20,684 bases of DNA. It comes from a virus. Made by a program: the position numbers and the translations under genes. The stretch is taken from IMG/VR virus record IMGVR_UViG_3300020159_003429, positions 1 through 20,684 of that record; one strand, given 5' to 3'. A model generated the notes under the pieces. That model had not been told where the DNA came from. It was given only the letters and a program-made list of their open reading frames with translations, and made no database searches. Of the stretch, positions 9,930-18,744 are shown one piece after another (the first letter of the stretch is position 1; the number at the start of each line of letters is the position of its first letter).

Positions 9930-11416
9930 AAGCCGTCTCCATATAGCTCTTCGTTGCCCCAGATCAATTCCTGACGTTCCATACGCTGGCGGTCGAACTG
10001 AGCATTCATTTCAGCTTTTTCTTTTTCCATGTCGCTCATGGTGCTAACAAGATCAGGAGTATGAGTATAAGCGTAGCAATACCGATAAGCATAAAGAGCA
10101 GCGTCGCAGCAATCGCCGTGAAACGAAAGATCTTCTTTATAAATCCCACGTTCTAGAGCCCTCTTATTCCAAACCGCTTTATCGTACTCATTTATTAACG
10201 ACCCACATTTCGTAGGATCGACTTTGACTTTTCCTGATATGAAGTCCGAGTTCATGATACGTATGAACGAGACTTTGTCAGTCTTCTCAGCCGCCACCAG
10301 AGGTAGCTGATGATGTCTCACGATCTCTTCGACCGCCTGTTTATTGGCTCCATCCACTATGAAGTAATTAATCGGATAGAGTCCCATCCACTCTCGGATC
10401 CGGTCAGCGGTATCCGATATAGTCAGTCCACGCCATTTGGATGATTGGATGATGTACGTATTAGGGTCGTGGTCGTGGTATGCCATCAATACAAGTGCGG
10501 TCGCATCGTTGAATCCAAGGTCGATGCCGAGCACGTAATTCCAATTCTTCCAGGAATATTCCTTCAGAATTCCGTCCCAGTCATTTCTAGCCGAAGTATA
10601 CTTATAAATTCGATTCGAATCTTCAATCACCCACTGGCCAAGATAGTGTTGCTTATACCAAGGCTGCTCCTCAACGAACGGATCGGCCGCCTTAAGGTCC
10701 CTGATTGTCTCAGCCCATTGAGCGGCCATGAACGGATTATCAACCGTGGACCACGTGTAGACGCGCCAGCCGTTTAGATCGCGTCTCTGGGGCGGCGATA
10801 CGGGCACATCCCTCGTCAAGTCAAAGAAAATACCTTCTTTGCGGTTGTCCGGGGTGCCGCACATAACGATCGTGCCCTGAAGATCTGCCATCGCGGGCTT
10901 CAGGACCTTGTATATCAGGGCATGTAGATCGATCGAATAGGATGCAGCCTCATCTATAACCGCTAAAGCGTATTTCTTTCCGAGCAGCTTATCCTTCTCC
11001 GCTTCAGAATCATCCACTCCAAGAACGTATATGATTGATCCGTTCTCCAGAGTGATAGTCAGCTCGGTCTCGTTGATCTTGGCTTCTAGGTCGTACTTCT
11101 GTAGGATGACCTTTAATATATCATTCCATACAATTCGCTTGGACTGGTCCCGCGTTAAACCGATATACACGGAAGACGTTCCCGGGCGCTCGAGAGCGGT
11201 TTTGACTAGGTACAACCCCGCCGTATAGCTCTTGGCGCTACGACGTGTACAGAAGAGGGCTTTGAGCTTGGAAGAATCGTTAATGAACTGGCTTTGGAGG
11301 TCGAACGTATCTTTAGTTAAATCCGGGCATGTCTTCGCCTTGAGGAGCTTGGTGATTTCCTTCCGCTCCTCAGCAGTCAAAGACTTCCACATTGATTTAA
11401 CATCAACTGCGTCCAT
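9926..11416 (-). CDS. terL: Terminase large subunit (packaging ATPase and nuclease)
   Basis: This 496-residue protein starts MDAVDVKSMWKSLTAEERKE, with GGGAG four bases upstream, overlapping the small terminase gene by 14 bases. The N-terminal ATPase has a Walker A-like LFCTRRSAKSYTAG (residues about 54-67; the usual Gly before Lys is Ala), Walker B LAVIDEA (151-157) and coupling motif MCGTP (185-189). The C-terminal RNase H-like nuclease has GIDLGF (Asp299), YFIVDGAN (Asp355) and HGDCCDAA (Asp435/438), which bind metal. The protein pumps DNA through the portal and cuts concatemers. Length is normal. The tail after residue 450 is charged and may contact the portal. Confidence 0.92.
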   Translation of the reverse strand: MDAVDVKSMWKSLTAEERKEITKLLKAKTCPDLTKDTFDLQSQFINDSSKLKALFCTRRSAKSYTAGLYLVKTALERPGTSSVYIGLTRDQSKRIVWNDILKVILQKYDLEAKINETELTITLENGSIIYVLGVDDSEAEKDKLLGKKYALAVIDEAASYSIDLHALIYKVLKPAMADLQGTIVMCGTPDNRKEGIFFDLTRDVPVSPPQRRDLNGWRVYTWSTVDNPFMAAQWAETIRDLKAADPFVEEQPWYKQHYLGQWVIEDSNRIYKYTSARNDWDGILKEYSWKNWNYVLGIDLGFNDATALVLMAYHDHDPNTYIIQSSKWRGLTISDTADRIREWMGLYPINYFIVDGANKQAVEEIVRHHQLPLVAAEKTDKVSFIRIMNSDFISGKVKVDPTKCGSLINEYDKAVWNKRALERGIYKEDLSFHGDCCDAALYAYRYCYAYTHTPDLVSTMSDMEKEKAEMNAQFDRQRMERQELIWGNEELYGDGL

Positions 11417-11954
11417 TAGACTCCCGATCCTTCGCAGCCTGGATGATCTCTAGGATCCTCTTAGTACGCTCCTCCTCAGTGATAACATTTAGCTCTACCT
11501 TAGGCTCCTTGAATAAATTCGTCATCTTCCCTAGGATTTCGAGAGCCTTCAGCTTACCGCCGAGACGATACTTAACACAGTCTCCATCCACTTCGATCTC
11601 GGTTATCGATTTGCGAAGCGGATCCGGTAGCTCTCTCAGCTTACGAGGCTTCCCATTCTCATCTATTACCTCACCAACGTCCGCAAACGCCATGGACAGT
11701 AGATTTTCAGTCGTAAGTGCTGCGGCTTCCTCTATCCGACTGGCCCGAAGCTTATTCTCTCGGTCTATGATGAGTCTGACATCCGGTCTTGCTGCTAACT
11801 TCCACGCCCTTCCCCGGATGATGGCATTATTCTCTGCGCCTGGATGGCTCATAATGTACGACTGAACGAAGTTAAATCCCGCCAAGACATTCATAATGAA
11901 TTTTTGGACTGGCTCCTTTAATTTCTGGAATACAAGATCACCCTCCAGAGCCAT
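11403..11954 (-). CDS. terS: Terminase small subunit
   Basis: This 183-residue protein starts MALEGDLVFQKLKEPVQKFI; the ATG shares a base with the upstream stop (TAATG). An N-terminal helical DNA-binding region contains FVQSYIMSHPGAENNAII and WKLAARPDVRLIID, which resembles the HTH pattern of Terminase_2-type small subunits in which an 'isolated tract, then xxPDVxxxI' is typical. The middle (EEAAALTTENLLSMAF) and the C-terminal charged helix would form the oligomerising core. It recognises the packaging site on phage DNA and loads the large subunit, with which it overlaps by 14 bases. Confidence 0.8.
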   Translation of the reverse strand: MALEGDLVFQKLKEPVQKFIMNVLAGFNFVQSYIMSHPGAENNAIIRGRAWKLAARPDVRLIIDRENKLRASRIEEAAALTTENLLSMAFADVGEVIDENGKPRKLRELPDPLRKSITEIEVDGDCVKYRLGGKLKALEILGKMTNLFKEPKVELNVITEEERTKRILEIIQAAKDRESNGRS

Positions 11955-12259
11955 TACTCATTCCTCCAATACTTGATTCGATATGGAGGAATAGTATATA
12001 CCTGACCCTCCTTAGCTTCTACGGTGAGGTATCCTGAAGACATATCGAGTCTCTTGACCAGCTTGATAGTGCGCTCTTCACGGTCAGGAACAATAGTCAG
12101 ATGATATCCGTAGATCGGCGGGGGAAGTGTGAAGTCTAGCAGTACTTCTTTGAGGGATCCTGGTACAATCCACTTCTCGACTTCCGAAGGCCATGAACTA
12201 TCAGGATTCTGCTGTATTGTGGGCTTCTCAACTACTTTGTCCTTATTAGGCTTGGACAT
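11954..12259 (-). CDS. 101-residue hypothetical protein upstream of the small terminase
   Basis: The protein starts MSKPNKDKVVEKPTIQQNPD after AGGAGA upstream of the ATG, and overlaps the GNAT-like gene by 14 bases. A disordered, charged N-terminus of about 25 residues is followed by a beta-rich domain with alternating hydrophobic and charged residues (YGYHLTIVPDREERTIKLV, then GYLTVEAKEGQVYTI) and a basic-aromatic end (RIKYWRNE). No family is recognised. The position, tightly coupled to terminase, suggests a packaging or head-completion role, but this is inferred. Confidence 0.65.
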   Translation of the reverse strand: MSKPNKDKVVEKPTIQQNPDSSWPSEVEKWIVPGSLKEVLLDFTLPPPIYGYHLTIVPDREERTIKLVKRLDMSSGYLTVEAKEGQVYTIPPYRIKYWRNE

Positions 12260-12695
12260 CTTGCGTCTCCTCTAGTAGATACGGGCAGTAAATAAAATGC
12301 GAGTACTTTGGATTTTCCTTTAAAAGCCTTTCGACATTAAAGTCGGGGCTCTTATGGGTATAGAATATAGGCTCGGACCAGATTAGCTTTTCCATTAGCC
12401 GTTCAGCGATCTTCACCTTACGGCACGCCTGCTTCACATACATATAATGGATAACGTTCGGCTTTCCGATAACGATATATCCATAGAAGAACTCGGGGCA
12501 GTCGTAGCTACTAGCCACATGGATTTTAGTATCTCGGCGCGCCAAAATTCTCTCAATGCGCTTCCGTTGATATTCCATATAGATCGGAGCGGGGACAGCA
12601 CGGACCGATGAGGAGTCTTTGAAGTTCTTGAGCCATGTGGACATGATGAAGGCCTGGTCGGACACCTCATCGTAGTCCCGAATGGTCACAATCAT
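12246..12695 (-). CDS. GNAT-fold acetyltransferase-like protein
   Basis: This 149-residue protein starts MIVTIRDYDEVSDQAFIMST; the ATG shares a base with the upstream stop (TAATG). The order of elements fits the GNAT fold: an N-terminal strand and helix, YGYIVIGKP as strands 2-3, then HYMYVKQACRKVKIAERL (about residues 83-100), where the V-x-x-x-x-R-x-x-x-I-A pattern is the acetyl-CoA motif A. The glycine expected in R/QxxGxG/A is Lys95, so cofactor binding may be weak or lost. It lies in the packaging cluster. It could be a catalytic protein modifier or a structural use of the fold. Confidence 0.6.
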   Translation of the reverse strand: MIVTIRDYDEVSDQAFIMSTWLKNFKDSSSVRAVPAPIYMEYQRKRIERILARRDTKIHVASSYDCPEFFYGYIVIGKPNVIHYMYVKQACRKVKIAERLMEKLIWSEPIFYTHKSPDFNVERLLKENPKYSHFIYCPYLLEETQDVQA

Positions 12696-13084
12696 TAGTT
12701 CTTCACCTGGTTGATCTTATCCAAGAAGATAACACCAGATGACGCGCGGCGAAGGATAACCTGCGCCTCAAAACCCATAGCTTCATGGAGATCGCGAACT
12801 ACCTTATAATGCTGGGTAAACATCTCCTGGGTTATCAGACCACCGGCAAGAGCGTTCATCGATCCCTCTAGCGTCTCCATCTCTGCCTTTAGAGTGGCGA
12901 TTTTAGTATCGACTCCAACATGGATTTCAACGCACTTATTGTAGTCAGCACGAATTTCTTCGTATTTTTCATCCAGACCTTGTACATTTCGATGATCCTC
13001 GACGAGGTTGAATACCTCTTCGCACGTTTGACGTTCATCTAGTTCCTGCACCGCCTGCTCGATTTCACTTGCAATGTTGCTCAT
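12695..13084 (-). CDS. 129-residue coiled-coil protein
   Basis: The protein starts MSNIASEIEQAVQELDERQT, with AGGAG nine bases before the ATG. It is helical and acidic, with a long coiled-coil section about residues 35-75 (KYEEIRADYNKCVEIHVG, then KIATLKAEMETLEGSM), and ends in a more hydrophobic part (SSGVIFLDKINQVKN). No signal peptide or membrane segment is seen and no family is recognised. It is the first gene after an 18-base palindrome, upstream of the terminase set, so it could be a small structural or assembly factor. Confidence 0.65.
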   Translation of the reverse strand: MSNIASEIEQAVQELDERQTCEEVFNLVEDHRNVQGLDEKYEEIRADYNKCVEIHVGVDTKIATLKAEMETLEGSMNALAGGLITQEMFTQHYKVVRDLHEAMGFEAQVILRRASSGVIFLDKINQVKN

Positions 13085-13100
13085 GATATGGATCTCCTGG

Positions 13101-13118
13101 TTCTATTGATCAATAGAA
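13101..13118. promoter_or_regulatory. Perfect 18-base palindrome between late genes
   Basis: TTCTATTGATCAATAGAA is perfectly self-complementary and lies in the only intergenic gap (46 bases) between the 994-residue protein gene and the coiled-coil gene. It has no loop and no T-run, so it fits a dimeric protein-binding site or an mRNA-processing point better than a terminator. Confidence 0.45.
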
Positions 13119-13130
13119 GCCTAAGACACT

Positions 13131-16115
13131 TTACTCAGCGGTAGTTCCTTCGCGTTCTAACTCGATGCGACGGGGGCTTACGGGTCCCTCACCAGAAGAC
13201 GCCGACTTTTCGAACGTTTTTTGTAGGGTCCTAATTTGAGTCGCAGTAAATCCTGATACCGACATCCCAAGCAATTTCTCAACAGACCTCATTTGCTTCG
13301 GATCGATCTTCTCACCGGCCTTGCGCGCTTCCACAATCTGGTCTAATATTTTCATCTTTAAGGAAGCATAGTTGGCAGGATAGACCTTGCCCAACACCTC
13401 AACGGCTGCGTCTGGGACGTATTTTTTACTTTCTATATCGTCGAATATAACGTCTATATTGCGTACGTACCTACTGTATTGACCGTATTCGTAAATCTGC
13501 CGACGGTCCGGTTTAATGTCGGCATAAGCGTTATCTTTCGGCTGAAAGATAGAGTCCATCTTCTGCTTTAGAAAGAGAGCCGCTCTGGGAGTAACCATAG
13601 AGGCGTCAGCAGCGAGTCTAGGATATGCGGCGTCGACTCGCGACATTTCGGATCCAAACAGTGCCGTACTCTTTCCAATTGCATCTGGTCCCGTAAGATC
13701 AGTTAGCCATGCTCGATCCGCCTCAAATCTATCTCTTGCCCCCTCGATCGAATCTTCAGGGGTCGGAGGCATCATCCCAAATACATTGCGGCTCGCGACA
13801 CCGCCGATGTTGGTCTTACGCTCCGCTGCTCCAGTAAGCTTCGTAACAACGCCCGGGTTCCTTACTATCGAGATTGCCGCAGTGTCTAATGCCCGGTTCA
13901 CCTGAGCACCCCACATCTGGGCTGCCGCATAATTGTTGACCAAAGCCTTCTGGTTATACATCAAATTATAGGCGAATCGTCCACCTACTGCCAGACCCGC
14001 CGTACCCAATCCGACCGGAATCCCAAGACCCTCATCTGCCTTTTCCGCTAAATATCCAGCGCCTGCACCTAAACCGGCTGAGACCGCGTACCCTAGGAGC
14101 GGGCTAAGCGGTTGAACCTCCGGGAGCCTAGCCCCTATGAGATTTTCGTTGTAACTAAGTACCAATGGATTTCGAATTGCTGCTTTCGGTAATCCTAGGC
14201 TAAGCGGCTCGGGTGGCAATAAACGTTCTCTACCAAGTATCGGAAGTGATGGAATGTCTTCCCCCATGTCAGAAAACGGTGTAGTCATCCCGGGGCGTGG
14301 TCGGGTCGCTAAGTCTGGACGATAGAATGACGATGATGGCGGAGCACCTTCTACATCTACGATAAATCGCTCTAAACGCCCAAGAGCGTTCTGTAGTCTC
14401 TCCAAAGGTTCCGGATAGTCAAAATCTACAGATACAACTTGGTTCGTGGTAGGGTCCCGAGTGACCTGTATCGGAGATTCTTTGACCGCTTTTTCAAGGC
14501 CTATATTATATCGGTAGCTGCCGTCATCCTTTTTAGTCATAAATTGTCTGCGTAAGTCAGCACGAGCAGCTCGCACCTCGTCACCAATAGATGCAAGCTC
14601 TGCCTGTAGAACATCAGCACGCGGACCTAATCCAGCAGCTCGAATATCGTCGATCACTGAAGATTCCGAGCTTAATACTTGATCATAAAAAGATTCAATA
14701 TTATCATATTGGTATTGAGCATTGCTACGGAATTTGGTTAATTCAGGCGCGATATCAACATCAGCCGCCGCCTCCGCCACGCTTAAGCCTTTTCTGATAT
14801 CCTCTAACTCGGCAACACCGGTCATCGAACCCAATTTTGGGTATAACTTGCTAGCTAATTTTGATGAGGCAAAGCGAAGACCACGTATTCCTTCAGAAAC
14901 CGCAGTAACGATCATTGGGGTGGCTGCACCAAGCGCTGTGTTGATTGCGACCGAACCTGCGATGTCAGTCAATAGTTGGGATGCTAGGTGTTCAGACATT
15001 ACCTTTGCGTCTTGCTCAGATAAATTACTGTCGAGTGCCGTCCCCTTAATAATAATATTCCCAACGCGTGGAATTGATGATACAACCGACCCCGCTCCAC
15101 TAGCAAGCGCTGCATCCAGTGCGTCTGCTCCAGCTTGACCTAGTCTGCCCTCCCACCCCATATTGCGATAATTGTCCGCCATTCTAGTAGCAAGAACACG
15201 ACGCGCTTCATCCCTTACATATCGCTCTTCAGCCTTTCTAGATACCGGCTTACGAGTGACCCTTGCTGCAGTCTCCGCGATCGGACCTGGCTTGGATAGG
15301 GTTTCGGCTGTATTGAGTAATTTCAGCTCTTCCTGAGTAAGCTCAGTGCCAACCGCTCTCGCAGCACGAAGGCGCTCAAGCTGACCCGCTACCTCCGCCT
15401 CTACCTTCCCTACTGTCGTCCCCTGGCGAGCAGCTTGACGAGCGGCACCGACGCGACTGGCCACTTCAGCCCCGGCCTCCAGTTCTTTCGCGCCCCTTAG
15501 TACTTCTGATGCAAGTCCGCCCACTCCTGGTATTTTACTAACTGTACGAAGAGCCGTTGCAAACTTAGCTGGAGCTATAGCATTGGTAACCCAAGCCAAT
15601 GGGTCTAGCATAGCGCCTACAACCGCGCCAGCTGCTTCTGCCCTCGGATTTTCGCGCTTTCTTGCTTCAATATCTGCTTGCGTCAAAGGTAGGCCCGGAA
15701 TCATACCAAGCGTTCTCTCACCTACATCCGCAAGAGAGGTATCTCCGAAGCCCGGGATGAGGCTTGTGACGCTCGTAGGATCGTAACCACGCGCTAGCCC
15801 TTCAAAAAACGCTCCGATAGTACTTCCGGCGTCTCCATATTCATTCGTGCCCTGACGGATAACGGTGCCACCTTCACGCAATAAATCTTGAGCGCGCTTC
15901 GCGCGTTTTCTGGCTTCCTCAGGTGATACTCCGGAAGCTTCAATACGCTTCACCAATTCCGGATCTAAGGTCTCCGGCGTTGTATCAACCTTCCCACCTA
16001 ATTCGGCAAATGGTTTGTCTGGAGCCGAAGGAACAGCGCCCAGATCTGAATATGGATTGGAAGGCGGTACTACTTCCTGTGCTCCGAGGTCTGCATACGG
16101 GTTATCTTGAGCCAT
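13131..16115 (-). CDS. Large putative internal virion/DNA ejection protein (994 residues)
   Basis: The ATG at 16115 (MAQDNPYADLGAQEVVPPSN) has GAGGTG just upstream. The N-terminus carries three copies of a short motif: NPYADLGA (5-12), NPYSDLGA (20-27) and KPFAELGG (34-41). It is followed by long alanine/arginine-rich helical stretches (about residues 200-320) and glycine-rich hydrophobic segments (about 345-420 and 672-718, for example GYAVSAGLGAGAGYL). The size, alanine-rich helices and possible membrane-inserting Gly-rich segments fit internal head or ejection proteins of short-tailed phages, which enter the cell envelope ahead of the DNA. No lysozyme or peptidase motif is visible. It belongs to a set of three consecutive long virion proteins. 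Confidence 0.65.
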   Translation of the reverse strand: MAQDNPYADLGAQEVVPPSNPYSDLGAVPSAPDKPFAELGGKVDTTPETLDPELVKRIEASGVSPEEARKRAKRAQDLLREGGTVIRQGTNEYGDAGSTIGAFFEGLARGYDPTSVTSLIPGFGDTSLADVGERTLGMIPGLPLTQADIEARKRENPRAEAAGAVVGAMLDPLAWVTNAIAPAKFATALRTVSKIPGVGGLASEVLRGAKELEAGAEVASRVGAARQAARQGTTVGKVEAEVAGQLERLRAARAVGTELTQEELKLLNTAETLSKPGPIAETAARVTRKPVSRKAEERYVRDEARRVLATRMADNYRNMGWEGRLGQAGADALDAALASGAGSVVSSIPRVGNIIIKGTALDSNLSEQDAKVMSEHLASQLLTDIAGSVAINTALGAATPMIVTAVSEGIRGLRFASSKLASKLYPKLGSMTGVAELEDIRKGLSVAEAAADVDIAPELTKFRSNAQYQYDNIESFYDQVLSSESSVIDDIRAAGLGPRADVLQAELASIGDEVRAARADLRRQFMTKKDDGSYRYNIGLEKAVKESPIQVTRDPTTNQVVSVDFDYPEPLERLQNALGRLERFIVDVEGAPPSSSFYRPDLATRPRPGMTTPFSDMGEDIPSLPILGRERLLPPEPLSLGLPKAAIRNPLVLSYNENLIGARLPEVQPLSPLLGYAVSAGLGAGAGYLAEKADEGLGIPVGLGTAGLAVGGRFAYNLMYNQKALVNNYAAAQMWGAQVNRALDTAAISIVRNPGVVTKLTGAAERKTNIGGVASRNVFGMMPPTPEDSIEGARDRFEADRAWLTDLTGPDAIGKSTALFGSEMSRVDAAYPRLAADASMVTPRAALFLKQKMDSIFQPKDNAYADIKPDRRQIYEYGQYSRYVRNIDVIFDDIESKKYVPDAAVEVLGKVYPANYASLKMKILDQIVEARKAGEKIDPKQMRSVEKLLGMSVSGFTATQIRTLQKTFEKSASSGEGPVSPRRIELEREGTTAE

Positions 16116-16125
16116 TGCACACCTC

Positions 16126-18744
16126 TTATGGGTTAACTAATCCACGAGCACGAGCGGCTGCTTCATTCGCCTTCGGGAATTCATATAAAACCCCTGTTTT
16201 TGGATCCTTCAATTTCACTGTGCCACCCACTGGTGTAGGGATTCCATCAGGTCCGATATAAACGTCTGCCATAGATCGAACCTTTTCTCTATATCCGTCC
16301 GCAATCAATCTAGCTTTCTCACGATATACTGCTTCTGAGAACTGTCCGGTATAAAACAATCCGTTCGGACTTAATTCGATGGCCAAGCTTGCACGGTCGG
16401 ACGGCTGTAAAACGCCTAATTCTTGAATTTTGCCAAGGTCCGGAATCATTGCATCAGACAGGGCCTGATATGTACCAACATCTTTCCGATCGGTCCATGT
16501 GCTTACCGGCTGATATCCATGCTTCCTTGCCAGACGGGCCGCAGCATTCCACTTAGTTAAAAACCCTTCAGCGCCCGAACGTATTTGCTTTAGGTCTTTC
16601 TTGGTAGGATCATCTTCAATAAATACATATGCCTCGGGGGTTGCTGACAGAGTGGTTTCACCGCTAGTAGATACCACCTTTGGAAGTGCTACGAAGTTAG
16701 CCGCATTTTTCGGATCGGTCTTGCGGACATCCGCATATTGCTCAGGAGTGGCATAACCGGCCTCAAACGCGGCTTTGGCGCCAACACTTGGAACAGCTTT
16801 AGCGCTGCCAGCTTTAGCGCTGCCAGTTCGAGCTTTACGATCTTCGAACTGATCCCAAAGGAACTTCTGACGATCAAGTTCCAACCGAGCGCTGGTTAAT
16901 GCCTGATTAACGGGCTTAGACTCGGCTTCAACGAGGTCGGTAAACGCCTTTAATTCCTTTTCGCGAGCTGAGGCCAGCGCGGATTCAGACTTGGTTAATG
17001 CGAGCATCCGCAGACGTTCATCAACGATGGGCCCCGCCACCTTACGTACCTGATAGGCACGAATGCGTTCCATCGAGGCACGAGCTAATTCGGACGACGC
17101 CTTGATATCTCCGGTCTGGTCCATGTACATCTTCAGCAAGCCCTGCTTCTTAGACAGCAAGGAGTACTGACGATCCATATCTCGATCTATTTGGCGATCA
17201 AACCACTGTGAAAATGATTCGCCACCACCAGAAGACATTCCACCCAGTGCGCCCAAGACTACCTGCCATCCTGCAGGTTCGGCTCCGGCTAAACGCTCTG
17301 CACGGTCATATCCGGCCTCTACATCTGCTCTAAGGCGATCCGCCGCAGCTTCTGCTGCCTGGAGACGACGCTGTACTTCTAACTCTCGGGCCAGTTCCAA
17401 GTCATTCTGAGCGGCAAGAAGCGGTTCAGTTATCTGTTGCTCAATTACCTGTAGCGCATCCGCCCGGCGCTGAGCCTTTTCAGCGTTAACTACAGCCTCG
17501 GTCATAGCGGCCATGGCCGGAGTCTTAGCCACAGTCGCAATATCGAGCGGAGAAGGTGGTTCGGTAGCGGCTCCGAATTGTGGAGCCACATCAGCAGCTA
17601 ACTTGGAAGGTAACCCAGCAGCTTTTGCAGACGCTTCCACTAAAGCAGGAGTGACTAGCCCCGGTGGCGTGGCAACACTTGATACACCATCAACGGGAGC
17701 ACCAGGGCCTGCGCTAGGCGCGCTAGCGGCTGGAGCTTGGGGCGCAGGAGACGCATCCTTGGCTAGAAGATCTTTGGCGGCTTTCGTGCTTCGTGCGACC
17801 GCGAGACCGTAATTACGTGCTTTGGCCTCTCTATCTGCATCGGCTTTCGCATCACCGGTCAATCCGCCTAAAAGGTCTATTGCTTCCTTGTAACCCTCGC
17901 GGTAGGCCGGTACGAATTCCTTGCCTAGGTCCGTTTCCAAAGCCATTTCAGCGTCTACGGCTCCGACCATTTTCGCTAACGGGCCAGACGTTTCGCGCTT
18001 TCTACTTTTGGTCACTAACTCTGGCGCTGGACCACCGACTTCTGCCGAAGTAAGCTCGTCCGGAGTTATAAAGTCCAAAAATCGACTAACCATCGATTTT
18101 TCAGCCGGTTTCTCCGCAACGGTCTCGGCTGCTGCAGGGACGGAAGGCGCCGGGGTCTCAGTGGCCTTAGGCTCAGTGGCTTTAGGCTCAGTCTTAGCAG
18201 CAACCGGAGTAGCTTCTCCAAATGTTGCAGTGACGGTGCCCTTCTTAATTGGCTCCGGAGCGGTGTCTTTCTTCGGCTCATCCTTGCCAAGCACGGCTGT
18301 CGGTTTTTCTCCGGTTCCCCATTTCTTTTCATTAATGCGGCGACGAGTATTCTCGAGGATCACCTCAGGTGTTATCCCCTTCATCTTCGCATCGGCACGA
18401 GCCTGCTGAAGTATCGGATCCCAGTCGTTCTGATTTAATCCAGACACCGCGAGTTCGGCTTCAATATCAGGCAGTACCATCTCAGGAGCCGCTAAGGGCT
18501 CAGCTGGTTGGGTGGTTTCAGGTTCTACAACGCCACCCTCTTGCATCATTTGAATCCGCTTCAATGACACATCAGGAGAAATACCGGCGTTGTCCCTTTG
18601 ATATCCGATCTGGGGACCTTCAGGATACGGATTTGAAACCATGGACCCTGTGAAATTACGATCCTCCTGCGGGCGAAGAACGGTCACCTCGCCGCCGAGA
18701 GCCATATTCCGGAGCCTTCTCTGCATCTCGAGGTATTTAGACAT
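16126..18744 (-). CDS. Large putative internal virion protein (872 residues)
   Basis: The ATG at 18744 shares a base with the upstream stop (TAATG); the SD is weak, suggesting coupled translation. The protein begins MSKYLEMQRRLRNMALGGEV, then has a Pro/Ala/Thr/Glu-rich linker (about residues 70-230, including KATEPKATE at about 187-195), a long alanine-rich region, a coiled-coil section (around 415-490, AERL and RLRADVEAGYDRAERL), and a C-terminal, more globular part ending AAARARGLVNP. A SAKAGSAKA repeat lies near 641-649. No enzyme motif is seen. It is likely an internal virion or ejection protein working with its two neighbours. Confidence 0.6.
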   Translation of the reverse strand: MSKYLEMQRRLRNMALGGEVTVLRPQEDRNFTGSMVSNPYPEGPQIGYQRDNAGISPDVSLKRIQMMQEGGVVEPETTQPAEPLAAPEMVLPDIEAELAVSGLNQNDWDPILQQARADAKMKGITPEVILENTRRRINEKKWGTGEKPTAVLGKDEPKKDTAPEPIKKGTVTATFGEATPVAAKTEPKATEPKATETPAPSVPAAAETVAEKPAEKSMVSRFLDFITPDELTSAEVGGPAPELVTKSRKRETSGPLAKMVGAVDAEMALETDLGKEFVPAYREGYKEAIDLLGGLTGDAKADADREAKARNYGLAVARSTKAAKDLLAKDASPAPQAPAASAPSAGPGAPVDGVSSVATPPGLVTPALVEASAKAAGLPSKLAADVAPQFGAATEPPSPLDIATVAKTPAMAAMTEAVVNAEKAQRRADALQVIEQQITEPLLAAQNDLELARELEVQRRLQAAEAAADRLRADVEAGYDRAERLAGAEPAGWQVVLGALGGMSSGGGESFSQWFDRQIDRDMDRQYSLLSKKQGLLKMYMDQTGDIKASSELARASMERIRAYQVRKVAGPIVDERLRMLALTKSESALASAREKELKAFTDLVEAESKPVNQALTSARLELDRQKFLWDQFEDRKARTGSAKAGSAKAVPSVGAKAAFEAGYATPEQYADVRKTDPKNAANFVALPKVVSTSGETTLSATPEAYVFIEDDPTKKDLKQIRSGAEGFLTKWNAAARLARKHGYQPVSTWTDRKDVGTYQALSDAMIPDLGKIQELGVLQPSDRASLAIELSPNGLFYTGQFSEAVYREKARLIADGYREKVRSMADVYIGPDGIPTPVGGTVKLKDPKTGVLYEFPKANEAAARARGLVNP
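16795..16824. repeat. Perfect 15-base tandem repeat inside the 872-residue gene
   Basis: AGCTTTAGCGCTGCC occurs twice in a row (16795-16809 and 16810-16824), encoding GSAKA twice. In-frame linker expansion by slippage is the likely origin. Confidence 0.7.
18157..18186. repeat. 15-base tandem repeat (14 of 15) inside the 872-residue gene
   Basis: CTCAGTGGCCTTAGG (18157-18171) is followed by CTCAGTGGCTTTAGG (18172-18186), with a partial third copy after it. It encodes the KATEP linker repeat. Confidence 0.65.
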
